Translations under genes and position numbers: made by a program
Shown here: positions 6,922-14,200 of the stretch, one piece after another
How positions within the stretch are numbered: position 1 is the stretch's first letter
How the letters are laid out: the number at the start of each line of letters is the position of its first letter
Notes under the pieces: generated by a model
The model's input: the letters and a program-made list of their open reading frames with translations, nothing else
The model's database searches: none
Told to the model about the DNA's origin: nothing
Assembly (NCBI GenBank): GCA_937892085.1
Contig: CALAVD010000384.1
Coordinates: forward strand, 1 to 15,087
Direction: 5' to 3'
Source of the DNA: an uncultured Prevotellaceae bacterium
Lineage (GTDB): Bacteria > Bacteroidota > Bacteroidia > Bacteroidales > Muribaculaceae
DNA length: 15,087 nucleotides

Positions 6922-7917
6922 TTACTCTTTATCTAATTTATATTTTGAAATATCCATGCCAAAGTTGAGACCATGGCTTGACAAGAGTTCCTCGAGCTCA
7001 GACAAAGATTTCTTGCCGAAGTTGCGGAACTTGAGAAGGTCGGTCTTGTTGTACTTGACGAGGTCGCCAAGCGACTCCACCTCGGCCGACTTGAGGCAGT
7101 TGAGAGCTCTCACTGAGAGCTGCATATCGACGAGCTTGGTCTTGAGCAGCTGACGCATGTGGAGAACTTCCTCATCAAATTCCTCGTTGCCTTCGTTCTC
7201 GGTAGCGTCAAGAGCAATCTTCTCATCGGAGAATAGCATAAAGTGTTGAATCAGTATTCTTGCAGCTTCTTTGAGCGCTTCCTTTGGATGAATCGAGCCA
7301 TCGGTAGTGATCTCGAGCAAGAGTTTCTCGTAGTCGGTCTTTTGCTCCACGCGATAGTTCTCGATAGCATACTTGACGTTTACAATGGGGGTATAGATAG
7401 AGTCGATAGCGATAACGTCGATAGGATCGTTGGTGCTACGGTTCTCCTCGGCGGGCACATATCCCCTACCCTTGTTGATAGTGATGTCGAGTTGGAAGCT
7501 TGCTTTAGAAGAGTCAAGGTTGCAGATTACGAGGTCGGGATTGAGCACCTCGAAGCCGTTAAGCACCTTGCCTATGTCGCCAGCATGAAAAACATCCTGT
7601 CCTGAAACCTTGATAGTAGCTTTCTCGGTTTCGGTTTCTTCAACGACTTGCTTGAGTCTCACCTTCTTGAGGTTAAGAATAATGTTGGTAACATCTTCTT
7701 TAACCCCTGGGATGGTTGCGAACTCGTGCTTAACGCCGTCGATACGGATGTTGCAAATTGCGTAACCTTCGAGCGAAGACAGCAAAATGCGCCTTAGAGC
7801 ATTACCAATGGTGACACCGTAACCAGGCTCAAGAGGTCTGAACTCAAACTTGCCGAAGTTGTTGTCGGCTTCGAGCATCAAGACCTTTTCGGGTTTCTGA
7901 AATGCTAAAATAGCCAT
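6922..7917 (-). CDS. rpoA: DNA-directed RNA polymerase subunit alpha
   Basis: Alpha subunit of RNA polymerase; the dimer nucleates assembly of the core enzyme and its C-terminal domain contacts promoter DNA and activators. The 331-residue protein has the N-terminal assembly domain (about residues 1-235), including RPLEPGYGVTIGNALRRILLSSLEG and the second block IHPKEALKEAARIL. An acidic linker with EGNEEFDEEV follows. The C-terminal helix-hairpin-helix domain from about residue 255 includes LSVRALNCLKSAEVESLGDLV and LLKFRNFGKKSLSELEE. The C-terminus DISKYKLDKE is typical of Bacteroidales. It lies 12 bases after rpsD, so alpha synthesis is tied to the S4-controlled mRNA. No anomalies. Confidence 0.98.
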   Translation of the reverse strand: MAILAFQKPEKVLMLEADNNFGKFEFRPLEPGYGVTIGNALRRILLSSLEGYAICNIRIDGVKHEFATIPGVKEDVTNIILNLKKVRLKQVVEETETEKATIKVSGQDVFHAGDIGKVLNGFEVLNPDLVICNLDSSKASFQLDITINKGRGYVPAEENRSTNDPIDVIAIDSIYTPIVNVKYAIENYRVEQKTDYEKLLLEITTDGSIHPKEALKEAARILIQHFMLFSDEKIALDATENEGNEEFDEEVLHMRQLLKTKLVDMQLSVRALNCLKSAEVESLGDLVKYNKTDLLKFRNFGKKSLSELEELLSSHGLNFGMDISKYKLDKE

Positions 7918-7929
7918 GGATGTTAATTT

Positions 7930-8538
7930 TTACTGTTTAGAATACAACTCAACGATCAATTGCTCTTTGATGTTCTCGGGTATTTCGTCACGCTGTGGCA
8001 CATTGATCATCTTGCCACCCTTAACGCTTTCGTCCCATTCAATCCAAGGATACTTGCTGTGGTTGAAGCCCTCGAGCGAGTCTTGGATTACTTCGAGCGA
8101 TTTGGATTTTTCTCTTACAGCGACCAATTCGCCTGGAGTCACTGAGTAAGAAGGAATGTTCACCACATTGCCATTTACTGTGATGTGACGATGGAGGACG
8201 AGCTGACGCGCTGCCGACCTTGTTTTAGCGATACCAAGGCGATAAACGACATTGTCGAGTCTTGCCTCGAGGAGCTGCAGAAGCACCTCGCCTGTTACAC
8301 CCTTAGAAGACGAAGCTTTCTTGAAGAGGTTACGGAACTGACGCTCAAGCACGCCGTAGGTGTACTTTGCTTTTTGTTTTTCGCGAAGCTGCGTACCGTA
8401 CTCTGAGAGTTTTCTTCTTCTGTTGGCACCATGCTGGCCTGGAGGGTTAGTTCTTTTAGCAAGAACCTTATCTTCTCCGAAAATTGGCTCGCCAAATTTG
8501 CGTGCGATTTTTGATTTTGGACCGGTATATCTAGCCAT
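7930..8538 (-). CDS. rpsD: 30S ribosomal protein S4 (uS4)
   Basis: Primary 16S rRNA-binding protein that nucleates the small-subunit body; in many bacteria it also represses its own operon at the mRNA level. The 202-residue protein starts MARYTGPKSKIARKFGEPIFG, has PPGQHG near residue 32, and carries the S4 RNA-binding domain with RLDNVVYRLGIAKTRSAARQLVLHRHITVNG. The N-terminal zinc-type cysteines found in some S4 proteins are absent. It starts after an unusually long 169-base gap containing a structured leader, whereas most neighbouring genes are 5-40 bases apart. This fits autoregulation of rpsD-rpoA-rplQ by S4. Confidence 0.98.
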   Translation of the reverse strand: MARYTGPKSKIARKFGEPIFGEDKVLAKRTNPPGQHGANRRRKLSEYGTQLREKQKAKYTYGVLERQFRNLFKKASSSKGVTGEVLLQLLEARLDNVVYRLGIAKTRSAARQLVLHRHITVNGNVVNIPSYSVTPGELVAVREKSKSLEVIQDSLEGFNHSKYPWIEWDESVKGGKMINVPQRDEIPENIKEQLIVELYSKQ

Positions 8539-8707
8539 TTTTTTGTTTAATAATTAAAAAAGTTAAGTTCTGGATGAATCGCTTCAGTGCAGCCGCGATT
8601 GCAGAGAGGTTGTTAAAAAAGGTGCAATCCAATCACTGACAGAGATTCGCGAAAAAATTAATAAAAAAACACTTTAGAAGTAGAATACAAAACCTTGCGT
8701 GTTTTGA
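8539..8707 (-). promoter_or_regulatory. Structured leader RNA before rpsD (likely S4-type autoregulatory element)
   Basis: The gap between rpsK and rpsD is 169 bases. On the minus-strand RNA three helices nest perfectly: outer 8644-8648 with 8576-8580 (GAAUC/GAUUC), middle 8634-8638 with 8585-8589 (CAGUG/CACUG), and inner 8623-8629 with 8597-8603 (GAUUGCA/UGCAAUC). They are separated by small asymmetric internal loops and closed by a 19-base loop. The structure ends about 37 bases before the rpsD ATG. S4 control of its operon through leader RNA is well known, and leader candidates have been proposed for Bacteroidia ribosomal genes. That this is such an element is inferred from position and folding. 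I see no good promoter in the gap and no Shine-Dalgarno before rpsD. Confidence 0.6.
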
Positions 8708-9097
8708 TTAAACTCTTCTTCTCTTAGGAGGACGACATCCGTTGTGTGGCAGTGGAGTGACATCGATAATCTCGGTCACTGCAATGCCAGCGCCATGGAT
8801 GGTACGGATAGCTGATTCGCGTCCGTTGCCAGGTCCTTTCACATAAGCCTTAACCTTGCGGAGACCGAGGTCATAGGCCACCTTAGCACAGTCTTGGGCT
8901 GCCATTTGGGCGGCGTAGGGAGTGTTCTTTTTAGAGCCACGGAACCCCATCTTGCCTGCCGAAGACCATGAAATAACTTGTCCCTCGCTGTTGGCGAGAC
9001 ACACAATGATGTTGTTAAATGAAGAGTGCACATGAAGCTGTCCCACTCCATCAACTTTAACAACTCTCTTCTTAGCTGCGACTGTTTTCTTTGCCAT
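8708..9097 (-). CDS. rpsK: 30S ribosomal protein S11 (uS11)
   Basis: Small-subunit platform protein lining the mRNA exit region next to the anti-Shine-Dalgarno end of 16S rRNA. The 129-residue protein has GQLHVHSSFNNIIVCLANSEGQVISWSSAGKMGFRGSKKNTPYAAQMAAQ, the signature VKGPGNGRESAIRTIHGAGIAVTEIIDVTPLPHNGCRPPKRRRV and the standard RRRV end. A basic N-terminus (AKKTVAAKKRVVKV) replaces the shorter E. coli start. It begins 9 bases after the rpsM stop, in one transcription unit with it. Normal length and motifs. Confidence 0.98.
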   Translation of the reverse strand: MAKKTVAAKKRVVKVDGVGQLHVHSSFNNIIVCLANSEGQVISWSSAGKMGFRGSKKNTPYAAQMAAQDCAKVAYDLGLRKVKAYVKGPGNGRESAIRTIHGAGIAVTEIIDVTPLPHNGCRPPKRRRV

Positions 9098-9106
9098 ACC
9101 TTAAAA

Positions 9107-9487
9107 TTATTTAGTAGCTTTCTTCTTATTAGCAACAGTTTTCTTGCGTCCCTTGCGAGTGCGAGCATTGTTCTTGGTGCTCTGCCCGCGCACTGGCAGA
9201 CCGTTGCGGTGGCGAATGCCACGATAGCAACCGATGTCCATGAGTCGCTTGATGTTCATTTGTACTTCGCTACGCAGGTCACCTTCAACCTTGTAGTTCT
9301 CGCCGATTACCTCGCGAACTTTGGCAGCCTCGGCGTCGGTCCAATCTTTGACCTTAGTATCCTCGCTCACTCCAGCCTCGGCCAGGATTTTAGCTGCCGA
9401 GCTACGACCAATGCCGTAGATATAAGTGAGAGCGATAACACCTCTCTTGTTCTGGGGCAGGTCAACGCCCACAATTCTTATTGCCAT
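9107..9487 (-). CDS. rpsM: 30S ribosomal protein S13 (uS13)
   Basis: Small-subunit head protein forming bridges to the large subunit and contacting P-site tRNA with its basic tail. The 126-residue protein opens MAIRIVGVDLPQNKRGVIALTYIYGIGRSSAAKIL (helix-two-turn-helix) and ends with the signature CYRGIRHRNGLPVRGQSTKNNARTRKGRKKTVANKKKATK. Length and domain order are normal. It sits 37 bases downstream of rpmJ. A near-perfect palindrome AATTTTGTGCAAAATT (9501-9516) lies in that gap; a regulatory role is unproven. Confidence 0.98.
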   Translation of the reverse strand: MAIRIVGVDLPQNKRGVIALTYIYGIGRSSAAKILAEAGVSEDTKVKDWTDAEAAKVREVIGENYKVEGDLRSEVQMNIKRLMDIGCYRGIRHRNGLPVRGQSTKNNARTRKGRKKTVANKKKATK

Positions 9488-9524
9488 ATTATAAAACTGA
9501 AATTTTGTGCAAAATTAATAAAAA

Positions 9525-9641
9525 TTATCCTTGACGCTGCTTAAACTTAGGATTTTTCTTGCAAATCACGTATAAACGCCCTTTACGACGCACGATTTTG
9601 CAGTCGTCACTGCGTTTTTTTATTGAAGCTCTAACTTTCAT
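9525..9641 (-). CDS. rpmJ: 50S ribosomal protein L36 (bL36)
   Basis: Small 38-residue large-subunit protein, stabilising 23S rRNA near the peptidyl-transferase side. Translation from ATG 9641-9639 gives MKVRASIKKRSDDCKIVRRKG then RLYVICKKNPKFKQRQG and a TAA at 9527-9525. The MKVRAS start and KQRQG end are diagnostic. Zinc-type L36 has three Cys and one His; here Cys14 and Cys27 are present, but the first Cys and the His are replaced (Arg/Ser and Phe positions), so metal binding is probably lost or weakened. Its position between infA and rpsM is the canonical one. It is easily missed because of its size. Confidence 0.96.
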   Translation of the reverse strand: MKVRASIKKRSDDCKIVRRKGRLYVICKKNPKFKQRQG

Positions 9642-9683
9642 AGTAGTGTGTTTATGTAAGTTGTGATTTTAAATGAATCAAAA

Positions 9684-9902
9684 TTATTTGTATCTAAAAG
9701 CAATTCTTCCCTTGCTCAAGTCGTAGGGTGACATCTCCACTCTCACTTTGTCGCCAGGCAAGATTTTGATGTAGTGCATTCTCATCTTGCCCGAGATGTG
9801 AGCTGTGATTTGATGACCGTTTTCCAGTTCGACGCGGAACATAGCGTTTGACAACGCCTCTACTATTGTTCCGTCTAATTCGATAGCATTTTGTTTAGCC
9901 AT
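9684..9902 (-). CDS. infA: Translation initiation factor IF-1
   Basis: Essential factor that binds the 30S A site during initiation together with IF-2 and IF-3. The 72-residue protein is a single OB-fold: MAKQNAIELDGTIVEALSNAMFRVELENGHQITAHISGKMRMHYIKILPGDKVRVEMSPYDLSKGRIAFRYK carries the signature segments ALSNAMFRVELENGH and SPYDLSKGRI. Full length, no anomalies. It lies 39 bases after map and 42 bases before rpmJ, wider than the upstream spc gene spacings but without a convincing internal promoter. Confidence 0.98.
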   Translation of the reverse strand: MAKQNAIELDGTIVEALSNAMFRVELENGHQITAHISGKMRMHYIKILPGDKVRVEMSPYDLSKGRIAFRYK

Positions 9903-9941
9903 AAAGAAATCGTGTGTGTGATGTGAGTATTTACAGTTTAT

Positions 9942-10727
9942 TTAAATGAATCGGTCGCCCAGCACTTCCTTGATGTAGTCAAAAGAAGAAAGGATATCGG
10001 GCTTGCCATTGTGAACAGCCACCGAGTGCTCAAAGTGAGCCGAGGGCTTGAAGTCTTTAGTGCGTGTAGTCCATCCGTCGCGCTCAATGACGATGTTCTT
10101 GCTTCCCATGTTGATCATGGGCTCTATGGCAATCGTCATGCCGTTCTTGATGAGAGGTCCGGTGCCGCGACGCCCGTAGTTGGGAACGTCGGGGGCTTCG
10201 TGGAGTTTCTTTCCCACTCCGTGTCCGCACATCTCTCGCACCACTCCATATCCTCTTTTCTCGCAGTACTGCTGAATGGTGTTGCCAATGTCACCGATGC
10301 GGTTGCCAGGAATAGCTTTCTTGATTCCCTCGTAAAGAGATTCCTTGGTGGTGATGAGGAGCTGTCGCACTTCCTCGCTCACTTCTCCCACACAAAACGT
10401 GTAGCAAGAGTCGCCATTGAAACCCTCTTTAGTCACCGCTCCGCAGTCGATAGAAACGATGTCGCCTTCGCGCAGCACATATCCCGAGGGGATGCCGTGT
10501 ACTACAGTCTCATTAACAGAGATGCACACCGATGCCGGATATCCATAGAGTCCTAAGAACCCAGGCACGCACCCTTGTGAGCGAATGTACTCGTCGGCGA
10601 TATTGTTGAGCTTCCGGGTAGTGATCCCGGGGGCGACCCACTTAGCAAGTTCGCCAAGCGTGCGCGCCACCACGAGGTCAGCTTCCCTGAGCAATTCTAT
10701 CTCTTCTTCGGTCTTTAAATAAATCAT
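9942..10727 (-). CDS. map: Type I methionine aminopeptidase
   Basis: Removes the initiator methionine from nascent proteins when the second residue is small; cytoplasmic, acts at the ribosome exit. The 261-residue protein keeps all five metal ligands of the family: Asp94, Asp106, His169, Glu202 and Glu233, in SIDCGAVTKEGFNGDS, CGHGVGK, IEPMI and AHFEH. His78 (VVHGIP) and His176 match the substrate-contacting histidines of E. coli Map. There is no N-terminal SH3-binding extension, as expected for the bacterial type Ia. I chose ATG 10727; an upstream in-frame TTG at 10733 is weaker. It follows secY by 39 bases, a common placement in spc operons of this phylum. Confidence 0.97.
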   Translation of the reverse strand: MIYLKTEEEIELLREADLVVARTLGELAKWVAPGITTRKLNNIADEYIRSQGCVPGFLGLYGYPASVCISVNETVVHGIPSGYVLREGDIVSIDCGAVTKEGFNGDSCYTFCVGEVSEEVRQLLITTKESLYEGIKKAIPGNRIGDIGNTIQQYCEKRGYGVVREMCGHGVGKKLHEAPDVPNYGRRGTGPLIKNGMTIAIEPMINMGSKNIVIERDGWTTRTKDFKPSAHFEHSVAVHNGKPDILSSFDYIKEVLGDRFI

Positions 10728-10766
10728 ACTCAAAACTTGAGTTAAAAATCTGCCGGGTTGAATGCG

Positions 10767-12074
10767 TTAAGAAGCTCTTCCCTTGATTTTACCACTCTTC
10801 ATGAGTCCATCATAGTGGTGCATCCTGAGGTGAGTCTCGATTTGCTGCAGCGTGTCGAGAACCACACCCACACTAATAAGCAATGATGTTCCACCGAAGA
10901 ATTGTGCAAAGTTCTGGTTCACGCCCATCAGTCGTGCGAAAGCTGGCATGATAGCCACGATACCAAGGAATATAGACCCTGGCAGAGTGATTCTCGACAT
11001 GATAGAGTCGAGATACTCGGCAGTCTTCTTGCCTGGCTTGATGCCAGGGATGAAACCGCTGTTCTTCTTCATCTCCTCGGCCATCTGAGTGGGTCGCACG
11101 GTGATGGCGGTGTAGAAATAGGTGAAAGCAACGATAAGCAAGAAGTAAACCACGTTATACCAGAAACCGTTAATGTCGGCAAAAGTGGCAGCAAATCCCG
11201 AGCCTTCAGAGCTGAATCCCGCAATAGTGAGAGGGATGAACATAAGAGCCTGGGCGAAGATGATAGGCATCACGTTAGCAGCATTTACCTTCAGAGGTAT
11301 GTACTGACGCGCGCCACCATATTGCTTGTTGCCAACGATGCGCTTTGCATACTGCACGGGCACTTTGCGAGTTCCCTGAGTGAGCATCACGGCGCCTGCT
11401 GTGACAGCAAAGAGCACGATAATCTCAACGAGGAACATCACAAGACCACCCTGCGAGCTGGTGAGACGTCCGGTGAACTCCGACCAGAATGCGATAGGGA
11501 AGCGAGCGATGATACCCACAAAGATGATGAGTGAGATACCGTTGCCAATACCCTTGTCGGTGATCTTCTCGCCGAGCCACATGATGAACATACCGCCAGC
11601 CGAGAGCACGAGAGTGAGCAAAGCCAATCTTAAGCCACTGAAGGTAATACCCACTTGGTGTGAGAGGTTGAGCAGATAGGCAAAACCCTGCACCAAGAGG
11701 ATAGCCACAGTGAGATAGCGTGTGTACTGGTTGAGCTTCATGCGTCCGCTCTCACCTTCACGCTGCATCTTCTGGAAACTGGGCATCACCATACCCATCA
11801 ACTGAATCACGATCGAGGCAGTGATATAGGGCATGATACCGAGTGCGAAAACCGACGCCTGAGCGAAAGCACCACCCGAGAACATATCAAGCAGCTGCAT
11901 AAGACCACTCTTATTAGTGAATTTAGCGAGCTCTTGGAGATGGTTTGGGTCGATACCTGGCAACACCACTTGGCATCCAAATCGATAGATGAGGATAAAC
12001 ATGAAAGTGATGGTAAGCCTCTTGCGCAGGTCTTCAATCTTCCAGATATTCTTTAATGTTTGAATGAATTTCAT
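10767..12074 (-). CDS. secY: Protein translocase subunit SecY
   Basis: Channel-forming subunit of the SecYEG inner-membrane translocon. The 435-residue protein shows about ten hydrophobic segments. It starts MKFIQTLKNIWKIEDLRKRLTITFMFILIYRFGCQVVLPGID, has the signature block SVFALGIMPYITASIVIQL near residue 75, KITDKGIGNGISLIIF near residue 170, and the cytosolic loops RKVPVQYAKR and RPTQMAEEMKKNSGFIPGIKPGKKT expected for SecY. Length and order are normal. It begins 10 bases after the rplO stop, so it is translated from the ribosomal transcript. Confidence 0.98.
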   Translation of the reverse strand: MKFIQTLKNIWKIEDLRKRLTITFMFILIYRFGCQVVLPGIDPNHLQELAKFTNKSGLMQLLDMFSGGAFAQASVFALGIMPYITASIVIQLMGMVMPSFQKMQREGESGRMKLNQYTRYLTVAILLVQGFAYLLNLSHQVGITFSGLRLALLTLVLSAGGMFIMWLGEKITDKGIGNGISLIIFVGIIARFPIAFWSEFTGRLTSSQGGLVMFLVEIIVLFAVTAGAVMLTQGTRKVPVQYAKRIVGNKQYGGARQYIPLKVNAANVMPIIFAQALMFIPLTIAGFSSEGSGFAATFADINGFWYNVVYFLLIVAFTYFYTAITVRPTQMAEEMKKNSGFIPGIKPGKKTAEYLDSIMSRITLPGSIFLGIVAIMPAFARLMGVNQNFAQFFGGTSLLISVGVVLDTLQQIETHLRMHHYDGLMKSGKIKGRAS

Positions 12075-12084
12075 TATCTCTTAG

Positions 12085-12531
12085 TTAAAGTTTGTTGATA
12101 GTTCCTCCAGCTGCGGTAATGATTTCCTCAGCCTTCTTAGAGAATGCGTTGGCCTCAACATCAACTTTCTTGCTGAGAGTTCCAACACCAAGAATCTTCA
12201 CGAGCTGGTTCTTGCGTACATATCCAGCCTGGATGAGGTCGGCAACAGTAACCTTGTCGAGGTTTTTGTTAGCAGCGAGCTGCTCAATAGTGGTGATGTT
12301 GATAGCTTTATACTCAACGCGATTGATATTCTTGAATCCGAATTTAGGAACACGGCGCTGCAATGGCATCTGTCCACCTTCGAATCCCACCTTTTTCTTG
12401 TAACCTGAGCGCGACTTGGCACCCTTGTGTCCACGAGTAGAAGTTCCTCCCATGCCGCTGCCTGGTCCGCGACCAATGCGACGCTTGCTCTTATTAGAAC
12501 CTACTGCTGGTTTTAAATTACTTAATTCCAT
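12085..12531 (-). CDS. rplO: 50S ribosomal protein L15 (uL15)
   Basis: Late-assembly 23S rRNA-binding protein. The 148-residue protein starts MELSNLKPAVGSNKSKRRIGRGPGSGMGGTSTRGHKGAKSRSG, the Gly/Arg-rich extended N-terminal arm of L15. FEGGQMPLQRRVPKFGFKN follows, and the C-terminal globular half ends VEANAFSKKAEEIITAAGGTINKL. Length matches the family. It lies 10 bases after rpmD and 10 bases before secY. Confidence 0.98.
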   Translation of the reverse strand: MELSNLKPAVGSNKSKRRIGRGPGSGMGGTSTRGHKGAKSRSGYKKKVGFEGGQMPLQRRVPKFGFKNINRVEYKAINITTIEQLAANKNLDKVTVADLIQAGYVRKNQLVKILGVGTLSKKVDVEANAFSKKAEEIITAAGGTINKL

Positions 12532-12541
12532 AGTGCATTTA

Positions 12542-12724
12542 TTATTCAGCGTTCGTTACTTCTACAAGGTGACGAACTTGGTTAATCATACCCAAGACTT
12601 GAGGAGTGTCTTCCTTCTCAACGACTTGATTCATTTTTCTCAGACCCAGAGCATCGAGGGTTCTTTTCTGACGTGCCGGACGATTGATGCGGCTCTTGAC
12701 TTGTTTGATTCTGATTTTAGCCAT
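12542..12724 (-). CDS. rpmD: 50S ribosomal protein L30 (uL30)
   Basis: Small 23S rRNA-binding protein. Translated from ATG 12724 it gives 60 residues: MAKIRIKQVKSRINRPARQKRTLDALGLRKMNQVVEKEDTPQVLGMINQVRHLVEVTNAE, with the L30 core QVKSRINRPARQKRTLDALGLRKMNQ. The frame is open further upstream into rpsE, but starting there would add 20 residues unlike L30, so the internal ATG is correct. It sits 13 bases after rpsE. Confidence 0.97.
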   Translation of the reverse strand: MAKIRIKQVKSRINRPARQKRTLDALGLRKMNQVVEKEDTPQVLGMINQVRHLVEVTNAE

Positions 12725-12737
12725 AATAGTCAAAATT

Positions 12738-13253
12738 TTAACCGTTAAACACTTTATCCAAAGAAATACCACGATAGTGGGCAATAGTCATAGGGCTGCG
12801 CAGCTCCGAGAGAGCCTTGAAAGTGGCCTTCACCAGGTTGTGAGGGTTGGAAGAGCCCTTCGACTTACAGATCACATCGGTCACGCCGACACTCTCGAGC
12901 ACGGCACGCATGGCACCACCAGCCTTAACACCAGTACCTGGAGTGGCGGGTTGCATAATGATGCGTGAGCCACCAAACTTAGCGGCTTGCTCGTGAGGGA
13001 TAGTGCCCTTGTAAACAGGCACCTTGATGAGGTTCTTCTTAGCCACTTCCACGCCCTTGGCGATAGCAGTAGTCACCTCATTGGCCTTACCCAGGCCGTA
13101 ACCAATCACACCATTGCCGTCACCAACGACAACGATAGCAGCGAAAGTGAACGTGCGACCACCCTTTGTAACCTTCGTGGTGCGGTTGATAGCCACGAGG
13201 CGATCCTTCAATTCCACATCGCTTGAAACTTTAACTCTATTATTTTTAGCCAT
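12738..13253 (-). CDS. rpsE: 30S ribosomal protein S5 (uS5)
   Basis: Small-subunit protein at the mRNA entry channel, important for decoding fidelity and helicase activity. The 171-residue protein has the double-stranded RNA-binding-like N-terminal domain with LKDRLVAINRTTKVTKGGRTFTFAAIVVVGDGNGVIGYGLGKANEV, then the C-terminal domain GTIPHEQAAKFGGSRIIMQPATPGTGVKAGGAMRAVLESVGVTDVICKSKGSSNPHNLVKATF. Normal length. It is 10 bases downstream of rplR. Confidence 0.98.
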   Translation of the reverse strand: MAKNNRVKVSSDVELKDRLVAINRTTKVTKGGRTFTFAAIVVVGDGNGVIGYGLGKANEVTTAIAKGVEVAKKNLIKVPVYKGTIPHEQAAKFGGSRIIMQPATPGTGVKAGGAMRAVLESVGVTDVICKSKGSSNPHNLVKATFKALSELRSPMTIAHYRGISLDKVFNG

Positions 13254-13263
13254 AATTGTGATT

Positions 13264-13605
13264 TTAGAATTTCAGACCACCCTTGCGTGCTCCATCGGCG
13301 AGCGACTTAACGCGGCCGTGGAACAAGAAACCGTTGCGGTCGAAAACGACAGTATCAATACCTGCGGCGATAGCCTTCTTGGCTACATTCTCGCCTACCT
13401 GAGCTGCGATTTCGCTCTTGGTGCCCTGCTCAATCCCCTTAGAAGATGCCGACACGATAGTGTTGCCAGCAACGTCGTCGATGAGTTGGGCATAGATTTG
13501 CTTGTTGCTGCGGAAGACGCACAAGCGTGGACGCTGGGCAGTACCGCTGATTTTTCCGCGGATACGCGCCTTGATTTTTCTACGTCTTTGTTCTTTAGAT
13601 ATCAT
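13264..13605 (-). CDS. rplR: 50S ribosomal protein L18 (uL18)
   Basis: Binds 5S rRNA with L5 and L25 in the central protuberance. The 113-residue protein begins MISKEQRRRKIKARIRGKISGTAQRPRLCVFRSNKQIYAQLIDD and ends VVFDRNGFLFHGRVKSLADGARKGGLKF, matching the L18 core. The basic N-terminal arm is short. It sits 22 bases after the rplF stop. No anomalies. Confidence 0.98.
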   Translation of the reverse strand: MISKEQRRRKIKARIRGKISGTAQRPRLCVFRSNKQIYAQLIDDVAGNTIVSASSKGIEQGTKSEIAAQVGENVAKKAIAAGIDTVVFDRNGFLFHGRVKSLADGARKGGLKF

Positions 13606-13627
13606 AGTAGTGTAAGTGTCTTAATTA

Positions 13628-14182
13628 TTACTTGGCAGCAGCCGTTTTACCTGACTTGCGGCGAATAACCTCGCCAACGAACTTAACACCCTTGCCCTTG
13701 TAAGGTTCGGGCTTGCGGAATGAGCGAATCTTGGCGCAAATTTGTCCAAGAAGCTGCTTGTCGCACGACTCCAGAGTGATGAGCGGGTTCTTGTTGCGCT
13801 CAGTCACGGCGTTAACCGAAACCTCGGGAGGCATCTTCAAGTAGATAGCGTGAGAGTAACCCAGCGTGAGCTGGAGCACTTGCCCCTTGCTCTCGGCCTT
13901 GTATCCCACACCCACGATTTCGAGCTCCTTCTTGAAACCGGCGCTAACGCCGGTCACCATATTGTTGATGAGTGCTCGGTAGAGACCGTGCTGTGCGCGC
14001 GACTCGCGGTTATCGTCGGGGCGAGTGACATTGATATTGCCGTCCTCAATCTCGACTTTGATATTAGGGTTCACTGCTTGCTTAAGCTCGCCCTTAGGAC
14101 CCTTAACGGTGATGACATTGTCTTTGATGTCGATTGTTACGCCGGCGGGTATAGCGATTGGCAATTTACCTATTCTTGACAT
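13628..14182 (-). CDS. rplF: 50S ribosomal protein L6 (uL6)
   Basis: Binds 23S rRNA near the sarcin-ricin loop and factor-binding site. The 184-residue protein starts MSRIGKLPIAIPAGVTIDIKDNVITVKGPKGEL, has the two similar L6 repeats, and carries the signature PEPYKGKGVKFVGEVIRRKSGKTAAAK at the end. Length is normal. The start is set by a perfect AGGAGG 8 bases upstream (14196-14191), unusual for this phylum. It lies 18 bases after rpsH. Confidence 0.98.
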   Translation of the reverse strand: MSRIGKLPIAIPAGVTIDIKDNVITVKGPKGELKQAVNPNIKVEIEDGNINVTRPDDNRESRAQHGLYRALINNMVTGVSAGFKKELEIVGVGYKAESKGQVLQLTLGYSHAIYLKMPPEVSVNAVTERNKNPLITLESCDKQLLGQICAKIRSFRKPEPYKGKGVKFVGEVIRRKSGKTAAAK

Positions 14183-14190
14183 AGTTATAT

Positions 14191-14196
14191 CCTCCT
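14191..14196 (-). promoter_or_regulatory. Strong Shine-Dalgarno of rplF
   Basis: AGGAGG on the minus strand, 8 bases before the rplF ATG and just after the rpsH TAA (14203-14201). The other start regions in this window that I inspected (ugd, rpoA, rplQ, rpsM, rpsD, rpsN) lack such a motif, as is usual in Bacteroidetes, so this site is exceptional here. Confidence 0.75.
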
Positions 14197-14200
14197 ATTT

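Noticed and set aside
10902..11534. 210-codon plus-strand frame
   Set aside because: Antisense to secY; His/Asp/Glu-rich composition typical of the reverse of a membrane-protein gene.
12725..12784. 20-residue N-terminal extension of L30
   Set aside because: It overlaps rpsE and is unlike any L30; ATG 12724 fits family length and spacing.
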